A DNA stretch of 42,612 nt, from NCBI GenBank assembly GCA_020650975.1, contig JAIPMN010002512.1, positions 1 through 42,612 of the forward strand, in the 5' to 3' direction. Source of the stretch: Apostichopus californicus (lineage: Eukaryota; Echinodermata; Holothuroidea; Aspidochirotida; Stichopodidae). Under the pieces are notes generated by a model. It was given only the letters and a program-made list of their open reading frames with translations. It was not told where the DNA came from and ran no database searches. Below, one piece after another: positions 28,201-38,600 of this stretch. The position numbers were made by a program, and so were the translations under genes. Numbering within the stretch: position 1 is the stretch's first letter; each line of letters opens with the position of its first letter.

Positions 28201-29281
28201 ATGTGATGTGATGTGACTAGATATGATGTGACTAGATGTGATGTGAGTTGTGACTAGATGTGATGTGACTAGATGTGATGTGACTAGATGTGATGTGACT
28301 AGATGAGATGTGATATTACTAGATATGACTTGATTTGATTTGCTACTTTATTTTTTGCTAATAATCTAAATAAATAAATCTCAATATCTAAATATAGTAA
28401 TCTAAAGTAAATGTGCAAGAGAAAACTGACTAGGATAATACAAACTTGAAAAGACCAAAGAAAGTCTGTGGCTAGAACAGGATTCAAACCACTGACCTCA
28501 AGTTTACTAGACCTGCAGTGCTCTAACAACTGAGCTGTCCAGCCCTTAGTTGATGGCAATCAATACATAGCCATTTCTTTGCCATAGGTTGCCAGTCGTA
28601 TGCCACAGTACCTTGCATACCATATACTTAGGGATCACATCATTTCATTGTTTTAACTTAACTTGACTTCTATTTCCTTTTCCAATATGGAGAACTCTGA
28701 TTCATAGTTCATAGATGGTCAACATCCATCTTAATGTGAGCAATAAATATATTCTCAAACAATCATCATTCCTCTGAAATTTCAAACCAATGTCACTCAC
28801 TCAAAGGTCAACAAAATTGCCCCCAACTATGCTAGTGCTCATATTTCAACAAATATTTTACTGCCACTGGTAAAATACCCACACATTGGTAAAATACCCA
28901 CATAAAATAAAATACCCACACTAAAGATATTTAACTGTCTTTGTTAATAATCTTCAATGATTGTGGATAAATTACGAGGATCAGTGTCTCTATGCAAGCA
29001 CTTTTGAAACTTCTAAAGCAAATTTTAGCATGCTAAGATAAGAAGCTATTATGCTGATGATCTTTAACGGTATTAAATAATAAAAGGCCCCCGAGAAATG
29101 TATTGCATGTATATGATTTGTTAAAGACAGGGAACTTACATTTCAGTACATTCAGGAGAAGCTGAATTCCTTCTTGATAACAAACTAACGATTCAGTGTA
29201 TTTGGCTTTAGTGTCAAGCTCAACGGCTCTCGTCAGTATACTAATGGCAGATTCTGCTAGTCCGGTTGCTGGTCCAGCCAT
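25100..29281 (-). CDS. MITD1: MITD1, MIT domain-containing protein 1
   Basis: Exons on the minus strand: 29281-29140, 27973-27872, 26939-26716, 25999-25887, 25271-25100. All have GT..AG junctions and matching phases; 250 residues plus TAG, against 249 in human. Residues 1-80 form the MIT three-helix bundle ([36 protein letters not shown], then a charged helix). Residues 83-250 form the phospholipase-D-like domain ([65 protein letters not shown]). MITD1 binds ESCRT-III tails through MIT and membranes through the C-terminal domain, and helps cytokinetic abscission. The C-terminal KVAADGDNS differs from relatives and overlaps the GTAGCTAC repeat field. Confidence 0.96.
25887..25999 (-). CDS. MITD1: MITD1 exon 4
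   Basis: The acceptor chosen is TTTTCTTTGCCATGAAG (AG at 26001-26000); donor AG|GTAAGC, phase 0 to 2. A second in-frame AG 15 bases further in (ACTCAG) would remove QNYTQ; the longer form fits the family length better. It encodes [20 protein letters not shown]. Confidence 0.9.
26716..26939 (-). CDS. MITD1: MITD1 exon 3: start of PLD-like domain
   Basis: Acceptor GTTTTCTTTCAG, donor GACGAG|GTGAGT; phase 1 to 0. It encodes [34 protein letters not shown] and [13 protein letters not shown]. Confidence 0.96.
27249..27640. repeat. G-rich minisatellite, about 27-31-bp period
   Basis: At least ten units contain GGTGCAAGGGATGTGGGAGT followed by GGGGGAGGAG on the plus strand, at about 27295, 27322, 27353, 27398, 27430, 27460, 27490, 27519, 27549, 27580 and 27609. 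It lies in the MITD1 intron between exons 2 and 3. The purine-rich strand with repeated GGG runs could form G-quadruplex or triplex DNA. Open frames on both strands are by-products of the repeat. Confidence 0.93.
27872..27973 (-). CDS. MITD1: MITD1 exon 2: third MIT helix
   Basis: Acceptor CTATCTTTGCAG, donor GAAA|GTATGG; phase 1 to 1. [20 protein letters not shown] matches the family pattern of R-x-x-(I/L)-x-x-Y-M-x-R-A-E-x-(I/L)-K. Confidence 0.94.
28097..28322. repeat. 15-bp satellite TGATGTGACTAGATG
   Basis: About 14 units with occasional extra TGATG, giving 15 and 20-bp spacing. It looks like the expanded tail of the SINE. Confidence 0.93.
28469..28544 (-). pseudogene. tRNA-Thr(AGT)-like head of the SINE
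   Basis: Acceptor arms GGCTGGA / TCTAGCC pair fully (one G-U). The D arm GCTC...GAGC contains an A box (GCTCAGTTGTTAGAGC). The anticodon arm CAGGT-CTAGTAA-ACTTG has anticodon AGT (Thr). The B box is GGTTTGAATCC. Three extra bases between D and anticodon arms and two mismatches in the T stem make it unlikely to be a working tRNA. Confidence 0.65.
29140..29281 (-). CDS. MITD1: MITD1 coding exon 1: MIT domain
   Basis: ATG at 29281-29279 in the context CTACCATGG (strong Kozak); donor AAAT|GTAAGT, phase 1. It encodes the first two MIT helices. Confidence 0.95.
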
Positions 29282-29328
29282 GGTAGCTACATCTGCAAAT
29301 TACTCAGAGGAAGGATGGGGGCAGGTAA
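29282..29328 (-). other. MITD1: MITD1 5' UTR part of the start-codon exon
   Basis: On the minus strand a good acceptor (CTTTTGCAG, AG at 29330-29329) precedes the ATG by 47 bases; another AG (ATTTGCAG, 29294-29293) is closer. So the leader is probably spliced from an upstream non-coding exon. Confidence 0.5.
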
Positions 29329-30152
29329 CTGCAAAAGATAAACATGACATTAACATTATATGATTGTTGCTTGAAATAGCACCTTAAATGAAGCTATAGA
29401 ACATATATGGCTTGAGTGATTGGTATAACAGTTCTAAGTTAGAGAATAGGCATACAGACTGATTAGTGCTTTATCATATGGACACTTACAGTTCATAATC
29501 TAACTGTAGAAGCAGTGCCATTCACAAGGGATAGGGGATCGGTATTAAAGTTTCATCAAGCCACTACCTAAATCAGTCATGGGAGGTACAAATCTCCGAC
29601 CCATAGCCCAGCTCACACCTTTGCATGTGCTATATGCAAGAGAACCCATGTTCCATCAATGGTCACTCACTTTTTCAGAGTGTTCAAGCTAATGTTGGAC
29701 ACAACCAGATACAGATTTGGTTATAGCTCAGGCCAATAATATTACTTAGGCTACTAGTTGTTGCATAGGCTAGTTAACATGTTTGTAATGTAGAAAACAC
29801 TAGAAGGATGAATGACAAACTCAATTGTTGAAAATTAACAACATCTTTTCCATTATATCCTCCTTCACTGGTACCCAAATTACAACTGCACAATTGTGGC
29901 AATAATTTTAAAATTAATAATTATGATTTTAATGGTGAGCACATTAACATATATGGCTGCAAACTCCAAACTAGGCTTTCTTGGTAAGCTACTTTCTACT
30001 ACTAGTGTGATCTTAGTACTACTAGGCTATAAGTGGAGGACAGGCTGACATCCTTGAAGGGGGGGGGGGGGATAATAAATCATCACCAGGCTATATAAAC
30101 ACTAATGAAATATAAATCAGTATACCGCACTCAAGTTAGTACACATACTTAC

Positions 30153-30700
30153 CGAAACTGCTGGAAATGAACAGCACTGTCTACACATGTAATGATTTTT
30201 GTCTAATTAAATGATGTATATGCAATATGCATCACATATCACACAGTTGCAACTGAGCTGGATGAAACACCATCGTTCATGTATCTAACAATAATAGTGA
30301 TCCGTCTACCACTGGCTGGTTAGCCCTAGTCGTTGCATGCCTCGGCTAAAAGTAGTACATTAACAGTAGCATGACATTGACTCATCTCTTAGCCAGCCTA
30401 GCCCTTGTAATATTACTAGTATTACAACGTTAAGTTGTGTTCAGCCAAGTTTAACCTAACTTAGTTCAGTCATCGCAATAAATAATTTTGGCGAGATTAG
30501 CTATTTTAAATCTGACAAACATGTCACACAGCAAAAACAAGGAACTTCGAAGCCTATCCAGTATACCTAGTTCAATCGATATGCAACATTAATAAAACAG
30601 ATTATCCGGGAAAATGTTTTTGTACATTGTCAACACAAACTGAACATGATTTGAACGGACCGTGACGGTTGAAGGGAATTCCCCGCTTTGGTGACGTCAC
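30153..30700 (-). promoter_or_regulatory. MITD1: Probable MITD1 leader exon and promoter region
   Basis: On the minus strand, GTTTCG|GTAAGTATG at 30158-30144 is the best donor upstream and would pair with the acceptor at 29329. The transcription start is not visible; the exon's upstream limit is unknown. A perfect CRE palindrome TGACGTCA lies at 30692-30699 at the far end. Confidence 0.4.
30692..30699. promoter_or_regulatory. CRE palindrome TGACGTCA
   Basis: A perfect full CRE (CREB/ATF site), in GTGACGTCAC, in the region upstream of the proposed MITD1 leader exon. Position and perfection suggest a promoter element; use in vivo is inference. Confidence 0.45.
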
Positions 30701-32260
30701 TGGAAATCTTGTACAGAAACAAGACCATTTCACAAATGCTAGGTTCATTACATGATTAGCCTCGCATTTGAACGAACGGTTGAAGGAGACAAGTCAATGA
30801 TAATTAGTTTTAGATTGCAAGTTTGTGGTAATACAATTTGACAAAAAAAAGGAGGGAGGGGTCCACTGATTGACGATGGAGGTTGCCATGCCCTCTTCCC
30901 CCACCCATAACATTTGAGCACACCACTGGGAGGGCTACAGTAAACGTGGTTGTAACCCTGATGAGGTTGGTATGATGGATGTGTATTTGAATGTACACTG
31001 ATAGACATGGGGCCAGCAAACCATGAATTTCAGATGTCATGCAGACATATTAAATATTTGCGAATTGTTTGGAAAGTCGGCAAATGCAATTTGACCATTT
31101 CTTTCTTTTAATTTGTTATGGTGCAGATGCCAACATCATCCTAATAGGGCAGTGGAAGCCAGAGAAGGGCATACGCTTTTCATGAAAACATTTTTAATGT
31201 GTCCCCAGTTTTGTGGAAAACCTGAAAGTACCTCTTTCCATTTTCCTCTTTAATTATTCTGGGGTAGGGACGGTAAGGGAAGAGAGGATGGGGGTCCCCC
31301 CCCCCACTGGACCTGCCTCTGTATTAGAGAAGTGTAGCTGTTTGTTAGCTAAACTGCTCATTAGTTTATGGACTATGAGATTGAACATAAAAATGAAATA
31401 AAATCCAGTGATGGCTGACTTTCTCAGTTTATGTCAATATGATTGTCACAACATTATGAATGTAGTACTTGTAATACATTAAACAGCTGTCAAAATTACT
31501 TAATAGTTGTTTTTAAGGAGAAACAAACCCAGCCATCATTATTCATGATTGAGATAACTGTCATGAACAGTCAGTGAGATACCAAAAATTTAAGAATTCC
31601 TTCAAACACAAGGCTGAAGACTTAGTCAAGTCCAATATGATGCCATCGAGCCATATGTGTTTCACTGTTTTATGTTTTCTTTAAAATGCATATTTTCTGT
31701 AATGGAGATGGCTTTTGCAAATGCCGACTTTAAATATTGAAGCTCTTAACACGACCTCATAATGGATGGTTTCAGTGGTAACACTTTTGAAACATTTTAT
31801 ACTGACTATGTAAAATAGAAAAACAATGAGAAAGTAAAGGGTTTCATACCCTAGTGGCAAAATAAAATCCCAGATTAACAAATTGGCAGCTCCCAAACGT
31901 AATTTTTAAACCAATGTATCTCCCGAATGGAGCCAGAGTCTTTAACTGTTGGGAGGATGGGGGGGGGGGAGTTCAAAAGTTGAATGGATGGCAATTCATC
32001 AACATGAAAAACTTTTCATAAAATACTCAGAATTACCAGTTACAGTTTCTCTGTTAATACAGGTCAGTTTGTAACCATGGCAAATTCCATACCATGAAGC
32101 TTCTAAGCAAAGTGAGACTTTCTTGTAACCTCCGTGGTAAACTTTAAAGCATATATCACATTTCTTTAACAGCACTCTTCAGCTAAACCTAGTGTATGCA
32201 TCAATTGATCATTCACCATTCCAACTACAATTCTAGACATTTCAAACACATCAAGCTTTG
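30701..32260. other. Intergenic between MITD1 promoter and GEMIN8 3' end
   Basis: No coding signal that I trust. It should contain the GEMIN8 3' UTR at its right end, but I see no clear minus-strand AATAAA close to the stop. It holds a 10-C run (31296-31305) and an 11-G run (31959-31969). Confidence 0.45.
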
Positions 32261-32383
32261 TCATAGATTGAGAGCAATGCTTGGCCAAAGTTGAGGCTGT
32301 TTTCGATCCAAGACATGATCATATTCCATCTGTATTGCAGTTTCCAGGCCTTGAATCATCGGAGTGCACTTTCCATAAAGAAT
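32261..32383 (-). CDS. GEMIN8: GEMIN8 coding exon 2
   Basis: The acceptor is TTCTCTCTTACAG. It encodes YGKCTPMIQGLETAIQMEY, then DRKQPQLWPSIALNL and TGA (32263-32261), the most conserved part of the protein. Confidence 0.95.
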   Translation of the reverse strand: MLYGKCTPMIQGLETAIQMEYDHVLDRKQPQLWPSIALNL

Positions 32384-33254
32384 CTGTAAGAGAGAATTGA
32401 GAAACAAAGTGTCACTTTTAATGTCATGTCTGAAAAACTGAATTATTCTAAGAATAGTAAGGTCTTTCCTGTGAGTAAAAATTTTCAGTAGAATGCAGTA
32501 GCACATTAGAATTAATTATGGATAATTGATCTGAAATGTAATGAAGATTGACCACATTGCTACAAAAAAGTAAAAGTTGTCTGGCCTTTTTTCATCCATT
32601 ACTAACACTTTGGGTGAGCTGTATGATTTAATTGATGTTTGTTGTTCTGACAAACAGTTTGTATCCTTCTTAAGAATTTCAATTGATACAACTTACTTTC
32701 ATCTCTTCATTCCTTTTCGAACCAGGTCTCTCTTTTGGTGCCTCGGTTTTATTTTTGCAACCATCTTTTTTTTCATCTTCTATTCTCTGCCTCATCTCCT
32801 CTTGCTTTCTCCTTTCTCTTTCATCTCTGTGTTTCTGAGACTGTATGAAAAACTGTTTCAACTCATCACTCACTTCAACATCAAACTCACTCCCCTCTGA
32901 ACTCTCATCACCGCTATCTGCTTGTTCAACATAACTGTTTTCTGAAACTGTTGGAAACTGATTTCCACTTGACCTGCCATGGAAACGTGTTCCATTAACG
33001 ACCAAGTTCTCTTGTTTCGTTTTCTGCCGTAACTTATGTTTGGCTTGTTGTCTGCGGGTCATCTTTGTGGAGCAATTGGTTTGGTTGTCTTTCCAGGCTG
33101 CAACATATTTCGCCATCCATTCCTGCATTGTCTCATAATGTTGCCAGTATCTCTGAAACGCTGCACTTGTCTCTTGGGTTTCATTCATTCCAGGTAATTT
33201 AAGAAATGTTTCTGGCAGATTTGAACGATCAAACACTTTGCTTGGAACTTCCAT
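32261..33254 (-). CDS. GEMIN8: GEMIN8, Gem-associated protein 8
   Basis: Coding exons 33254-32697 and 32383-32261 on the minus strand; 226 residues, against 242 in human. Hallmarks: RYWQHYETMQEWM (residues 35-47; relatives have ARYWQHY..AMAWM), an acidic patch (DSGDESSEGSEFDVEVSDEL, about 113-132), the EL(K/R)QFF..(S/T)..HR(D/E)ERE(R)R helix (131-149), APKERPGSKRNEEMK (172-186), and the C-terminal AIQMEYDHVLDRKQPQLWPS (202-221). GEMIN8 binds Gemin6/7 and SMN in the SMN complex that loads Sm rings onto snRNAs. The middle is variable and basic (TRRQQAKHKLRQK). Its upstream neighbour on the other strand is CNOT7. Confidence 0.95.
32697..33254 (-). CDS. GEMIN8: GEMIN8 coding exon 1
   Basis: ATG at 33254-33252, nine bases after a CTTTTGCAG acceptor (AG at 33265-33264), so the leader is spliced. 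The donor is ATGAAA|GTAAGT in phase 0; 186 codons, no earlier in-frame ATG in the exon. Confidence 0.94.
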
Positions 33255-33568
33255 ATTGCGCACCTGCAAAAGAATCAATTGTACTTTTAAAATCTTTGGA
33301 ATAAACAACAGACTATCAGACAATTTTTTTGTGATCTGCATATTTATGATGACTAAATAATTGTAAGAGGAAACATGAAGGAGCTAAAACATGTAAATTG
33401 TGATTGGAAACGACCAACTTCCTGCAATGATCAAGGGCCTCTAAATTATAATCCTTCCATCTGTAACATTTCATTGGGAGTGCATGTGGTAAAGTAAATA
33501 CTGAGTCCTATCCTATGGCCTAAGATATTGTCATAACCGTACAGATCAAGTTAACAGAACATGTATCC

Positions 33569-33986
33569 ATTTACCTGAATCAAGCCTAGGCCTAAGCACC
33601 AAGATAGCGCAATATCAGAAGGTAAATGGTCTATAGACTTATTAAAGGGTGTGAAGAATCTCGCACAAAGAAACGTCTCATGCCGGTAATCTGACCTAGT
33701 TTCGAATGAGGTGTAACAGAAGTGTTAGACACCACCATCGATCCCAGAAAATACACACACAGCTTGCTACCGTCGGTAATTAGACACTAGTGTACAGTCA
33801 GTACATACAGCTGCGGTCAATACCCACAGCACACTACAAACGATACAGCGATGGACATCTCAGGTCCAGCCAAAGATGACAATGTATCATGTTTCATTAC
33901 TGTCTGTATTTTGTATCGACAAGCAGAAAACTTCAGTTGCAAGCAATGGAAAGTTAACTTTTTCAGAGAGATGCACGCGGTTTGGG
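33569..33986. promoter_or_regulatory. Probable divergent promoter and leader exons of GEMIN8 (-) and CNOT7 (+)
   Basis: On the minus strand GATTCAG|GTAAAT (donor at 33574) is a good end for a GEMIN8 leader exon, pairing with the acceptor at 33264. On the plus strand GGTTTGGG|GTGAGT (exon end 33986) is a good end for a CNOT7 leader exon, pairing with the acceptor at 35562. The starts would then lie within about 300 bp of each other, head to head. Transcription starts are not visible; this is inference from splice signals. Confidence 0.45.
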
Positions 33987-35562
33987 GTGAGTCTTCAATG
34001 CCTTTAAGGATGGCCTAGTGGTATGCTAGGCCCCCCCCCCCCCAGACTTAGGCCTAAGGTACATTATTACTATTAGTGGCATTACTTACAAATATTACTA
34101 AGCTAGCCTATACTAATACTTGTTAGTACTATACAGCAAGGGTTAAAGGCAAGTCGCCAGTTCAACAAACCCTGATAATGTACAAAACATGAGGGTTTTC
34201 TTTCTGAATCTTACTGGTAATACTGGTAATAACGTCCAAATCCTCTTTAATACTCTAAAGAACGACAGGCACAGTGTTGTATGCGTGACAACTTATTTGC
34301 CTAGTACTAGTACTAGGGAGTTTTACCACACTAGGCTGTTGTTGCTTAGTTAGCTACTGATAGCTGGTAGCGATCATAGCATTTCAGGCAGTTACATGTT
34401 CGGTCACAGACGTAATCCTCAGGTGTATTCCTCGAACCTAGTAGTGCTACATTTTGGTCCGTGTTTCTACCAAGAAAACCTTGAAGTGTGCCAATTGGGC
34501 CAGATGCTGTTTGGCAGGGTACATTGTAACAATATTCCTGTATTCTGAAAACATTTTCTTTGAAATATCGTGCTACTTTGCGTTCTATTATGACTATGAG
34601 GTATTCAACCGGGCCCACGCAAACAACACTAAAGTTAATTAGGCCTATTTACGTAGGCTAGGCATGGGTTCCCTAACGCCTGCTGTATACCTATACTTAC
34701 GTGTAGGTTAGGATAGGAACGCATAGTCATACTCATGCTGAGTAGGCATGACGTATAATGGTCATTAACTTGTACTAGGCTTAGTTTAGTTAACGAAGGA
34801 TTGGCACCATTTCGAAACTTAATCGTTTTACTTCTAGTTCTACAATGCATTTTGAATTGGGACTTTTATAATATACGTTTATTTCCATTACAAAGTCAAG
34901 GGTTAGCTTAGGCAAGGCCTAGGACTAACTTAATGTCAACTTCAACATACTACATGGTCTTTTAAGTTTGACCTACATTACATTATATGCTGTTGACAGT
35001 TCAAAATTTCCCCTGTTATTAATTTGTGGGGTTGCAGCCTCCTTTTTTGTGTGTAACTACCTCGCAAACCTACCAACATCGCTGCCTCACAGTTTCAGAA
35101 AATTGCAATCCACCTTTTCTAACCCATACCATCATCTGACATTGAAAAATTGGTTGTGAACACTAAATTATACCAACAAATAAAATTTGTCTGCCTATTA
35201 AACATTGCATTTTTATCGAATTTATTGTTAGGATGATTGACATTAGGATTGTTTAACAAACATTTTTGGTCGACCATGCTCCTAAAATCACCTCCCACCC
35301 CCCTCCCCTCCCCTCCCCCAGATGTGCTCAGGCCCTTCAATGTCACAAACCAAAATCCTTATGAGTGAGTGACATGGTTGATGCCCACAAGGGATTTCTT
35401 CAAAACTTTTCTGGTTCTCACTTAATTCTTAGACAAATTTAAAACTCACTTGCTCTACATTTGTCAGATAGTCACAGTATTTTGAATTTTTAACAAATTG
35501 TATGGCAAGGAATCATAAAGCTTACTGGCTTTCTGTTTTTTTAATTTTTTATCCCCCTTCAG
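33987..35562 (+). other. Probable first intron of CNOT7
   Basis: No coding content. It has a 13-C run (34031-34043) and repeated TAGGCCTA-type palindromes (34047, 34641, 34915 and variants), also found just upstream at about 33588. Confidence 0.45.
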
Positions 35563-35564
35563 AG

Positions 35565-35687
35565 ATGCAACAGACCATGCCAATGCAAACGAACGAACCG
35601 GTGATTGTGGATGTGTGGAATAGCAACCTGGATGAGGTCTTCAATGAAATAAGGATCATTGTACAGAAGTACCATTATGTTGCCATG
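35565..35687 (+). CDS. CNOT7: CNOT7 exon 1 (coding)
   Basis: The acceptor CCCCTTCAG ends two bases before ATG. A second in-frame ATG (ACCATGCC, 35577) has a better context and could be the real start. Ends KYHYVAM|GTAATG in phase 0, right before catalytic D42. Confidence 0.9.
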
Positions 35688-38600
35688 GTAATGATTAAGA
35701 TTCATGCTTTTCAATTGAATTTTTTTTAATGCGTGTATTACGTTGAAATTTAGTTAGAATATATATTTGTAAATGTTATGGATGGACATATCTGGACCCT
35801 TTTGTTTATTTTGCTCTTCCATGTTTGTAATATATACTAAATAATTAATAATATACATTTCTATGATGCCATCTGCCAGTGTATGTGCGATTGCATCCGC
35901 TCAGGTCAAGTGATACAACACACACTTAGGAACGTATCACACAAGAGCATACTGCATACAAGAGCATACCTAGGAAAAAGTAGACAGGAATTTACATCAT
36001 ACTTCCTCACTTTCCATTCGGTGATGCACATCCATCTTCCTTTTGTGAAGCATGTTAGTAATTTGTAGTATAATAATTAGTTATTACAATACTGCATGAG
36101 TTTGGAGAGACTTAGTAAGTGTTGTAATAGTGAAGTTATAGTCCAATATATATTTCATTCTCTCCTACACTTCCTTTTTTTGTGTATGTGTGTGTGCATG
36201 TGAAATTTGGATCAAGAAGCTTGTTATGGTAAAATTGAACGTAATTGCCTCATGTACAAAGTCTATTGCAAATGTTGATGATTTGATTACATTCTTTTTT
36301 TCTTTTTACTCGTTTTCATGTTTCATATTTATTTTTATTTTTTTGTGCTAAATGTCTTTAAAGAGGCATGGTGTTTTGTTGTCTTCATTTCTTGATGGAT
36401 GAACACATCTGTGATAGGGAAGTTAAGGGAATAATACTAAGAGATTAATACCATTTTGATAAGACCAAAAATAAAATAGTCAATACATTAATTAAAACTG
36501 ACAGTGAGCAAATCATTTTCGTTTTACTTCATTTTCCCTTTCAACTCAGGACACAGAGTTTCCAGGCGTGGTTGCGAAGCCATTGGGAGAATTCCGCACC
36601 TGTTCAGAGTACCAATATCAGTTACACAGATGTAATGTGGACCTCTTGAAGATCATACAACTGGGCTTAACTTTCTGTGACGAAACTGGCAAATTTCCGC
36701 AAGGAGCGGCTACCTACCAATTCAATTTCAAGTTCAATTTGCAGTGAGTTTCAGTAAATTGACAGTTTGTCAATTATTATTGAAGAAGATTTCTTGTCCC
36801 AGTTTTTGCAGACTGAGGTCTTTAGCCATACTCAGTTTTAAGAACAATTTGGACAGTTTTCTTTTTCTGATCTTTTGTATTTGTTTTACAACATTGCATA
36901 GTCGAGTGTTAGAATAATAGCCAATGAAAACAATAGCTGCCATTTTGTGGCCATCTCTCCTACCAAGGGTTTTAGAAAATCACGATCATTTTTGATGGGC
37001 CTGAACAAGTTATCAATAGGTATGATTTTTTTCACATTTGCACCTTATCAACCCAACTAACAATTCTTAGATCATCGGTATCTCCCCTCCATGTCCACCA
37101 GGTACATACTTGCTGTATATGTTGTTCATAGTTTTTGTATACTCTCATTTACTTGCAGTGAAGATATGTATGCCCATGATTCCATTGAGCTACTAGCGAC
37201 CTCCGGGATACAGTTTAAGAAGCACGATGAGCAGGGTATCGACGTTGAGACTTTTGCCGAGCTTCTGATGACATCAGGGGTCATTTTAAACGACCAAGTG
37301 AAATGGATCACTTTCCATAGGTATTTTGTCTGATTTCTATTTATTTTGTTAATTCATATCTTTTACCTTTTATTCTTATTTCCTTGTAATTATCTATTTC
37401 ATGAAAATGTAATTTTGCTCTACCGATCAGCAGAGAGTTTAATGGGAAGCTAAGCAATACATGACAACTTTAAGCATTGTTGGAAATGAGGTTCATAACA
37501 TATTCGTAAACTGTGCTTTGAAATTAACATCCCACAACAATGCAGCACTGTAAAGTAAAATACTGGGCCTGAAACCCGGAATCCATTCCAAATACTATTA
37601 AAGAGCCCTCTTCAATTTCCTCTTGCAAGAGTCACTTTAGGAACTATTTGTTAACTGAACATTTGTAGTTTATCATTTGTAGTTTATATAGCCATGGAAA
37701 GTTTATAGTATGTAGGTTTGTTATGTGTTTTATGCAAGCTTTTCGTCTAAGTGTGCATACATGTATGTTTATGTGTACATTTGTATCTACTATTACATGG
37801 GGTTCACAAATTTCCAAAAGGAATCTAGAATAATTAAAAAATATAAATGTTTAGTGAAGAAATTTCTAGGAGAGTGTTATTTGTGTGATCAGTTGTGGTC
37901 ATAGCTAGAGTCATGCTCTGTATGTTAATCCTCATGCTTAAAACAGCCATTATAGAAAATTCCAAAAAAAAAGTGATACCATTAAGTGGGCAGCAGTCGC
38001 TGCCTGCCCTTTCTCCTGAGATGTCCATTTGGCACTGGTTCGAAACTCATCCTGTTTCTCTTGTTTCCCTGTTTATACAACAGTGGTTACGACTTTTCCT
38101 ATCTGCTCAAAGCTTTGACTGCTACCAACTTGCCTTCGGAAGAGACCGAGTTCTTTGAGTTGTTGCGGATTTACTTTCCGAGGATATACGACATTAAGTA
38201 CTTAATGAAGAGCTGTAAGGATCTTAAAGGTGGTCTACAGGAAGTTGCAGATATATTACAGGTTGGTACCAGTGACAACAGAGTGTTTTATCAATTTTAA
38301 AAGCTTCAGGGAAAAGCAGACCCGGCCATCATCATTAGTGTATATGGTCGGTTTATGCTAAATGCATACCCTCCCCCCCCCCCTCCCCACCTTCCGGCAC
38401 CAAAAGCAGAAAACAATATGTGAAGAAACTCTTTCTCTGATTAGCAAAATTTCCAACATATCACGTCAGCTGGTTTGCATCATTGGATTATTTATCATAT
38501 CATATTGCCACAGTGAGAGTTGAAACCTTTTCATTCCCTTGGATTTTCTCTTCAAATTTTCAAGATTTAAATACAAACAATTTTGGCACTGAAATCCAAG

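Larger units (their letters stand above)
28097..28546 (-). mobile_element. tRNA-headed SINE with satellite tail
   Basis: On the minus strand the order is a tRNA-like head (28544-28469), an AT-rich body of about 140 bases, then a tail of 15-bp units (TCTAGTCACATCACA and a 20-bp variant, 28322-28097). A tRNA-related head with Pol III boxes, an unrelated body and a simple-repeat tail is the standard SINE layout. It lies in the MITD1 intron between exons 1 and 2, in the same direction as the gene. The family name is unknown to me. Confidence 0.72.

Noticed and set aside
28299..28559. 86-codon frame reading [20 protein letters not shown]
   Set aside because: This is the translated tRNA-like head of the SINE, a familiar false protein.
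34346..34618. Minus-strand frame with several cysteines (CDRTCNCLKCYD)
   Set aside because: Lies in the likely first intron of CNOT7, no splice context, and no recognisable domain.
36265..36300. TTGATGATT as a C box of an intronic snoRNA in CNOT7
   Set aside because: No matching D box (CTGA) or terminal stem at a suitable distance.
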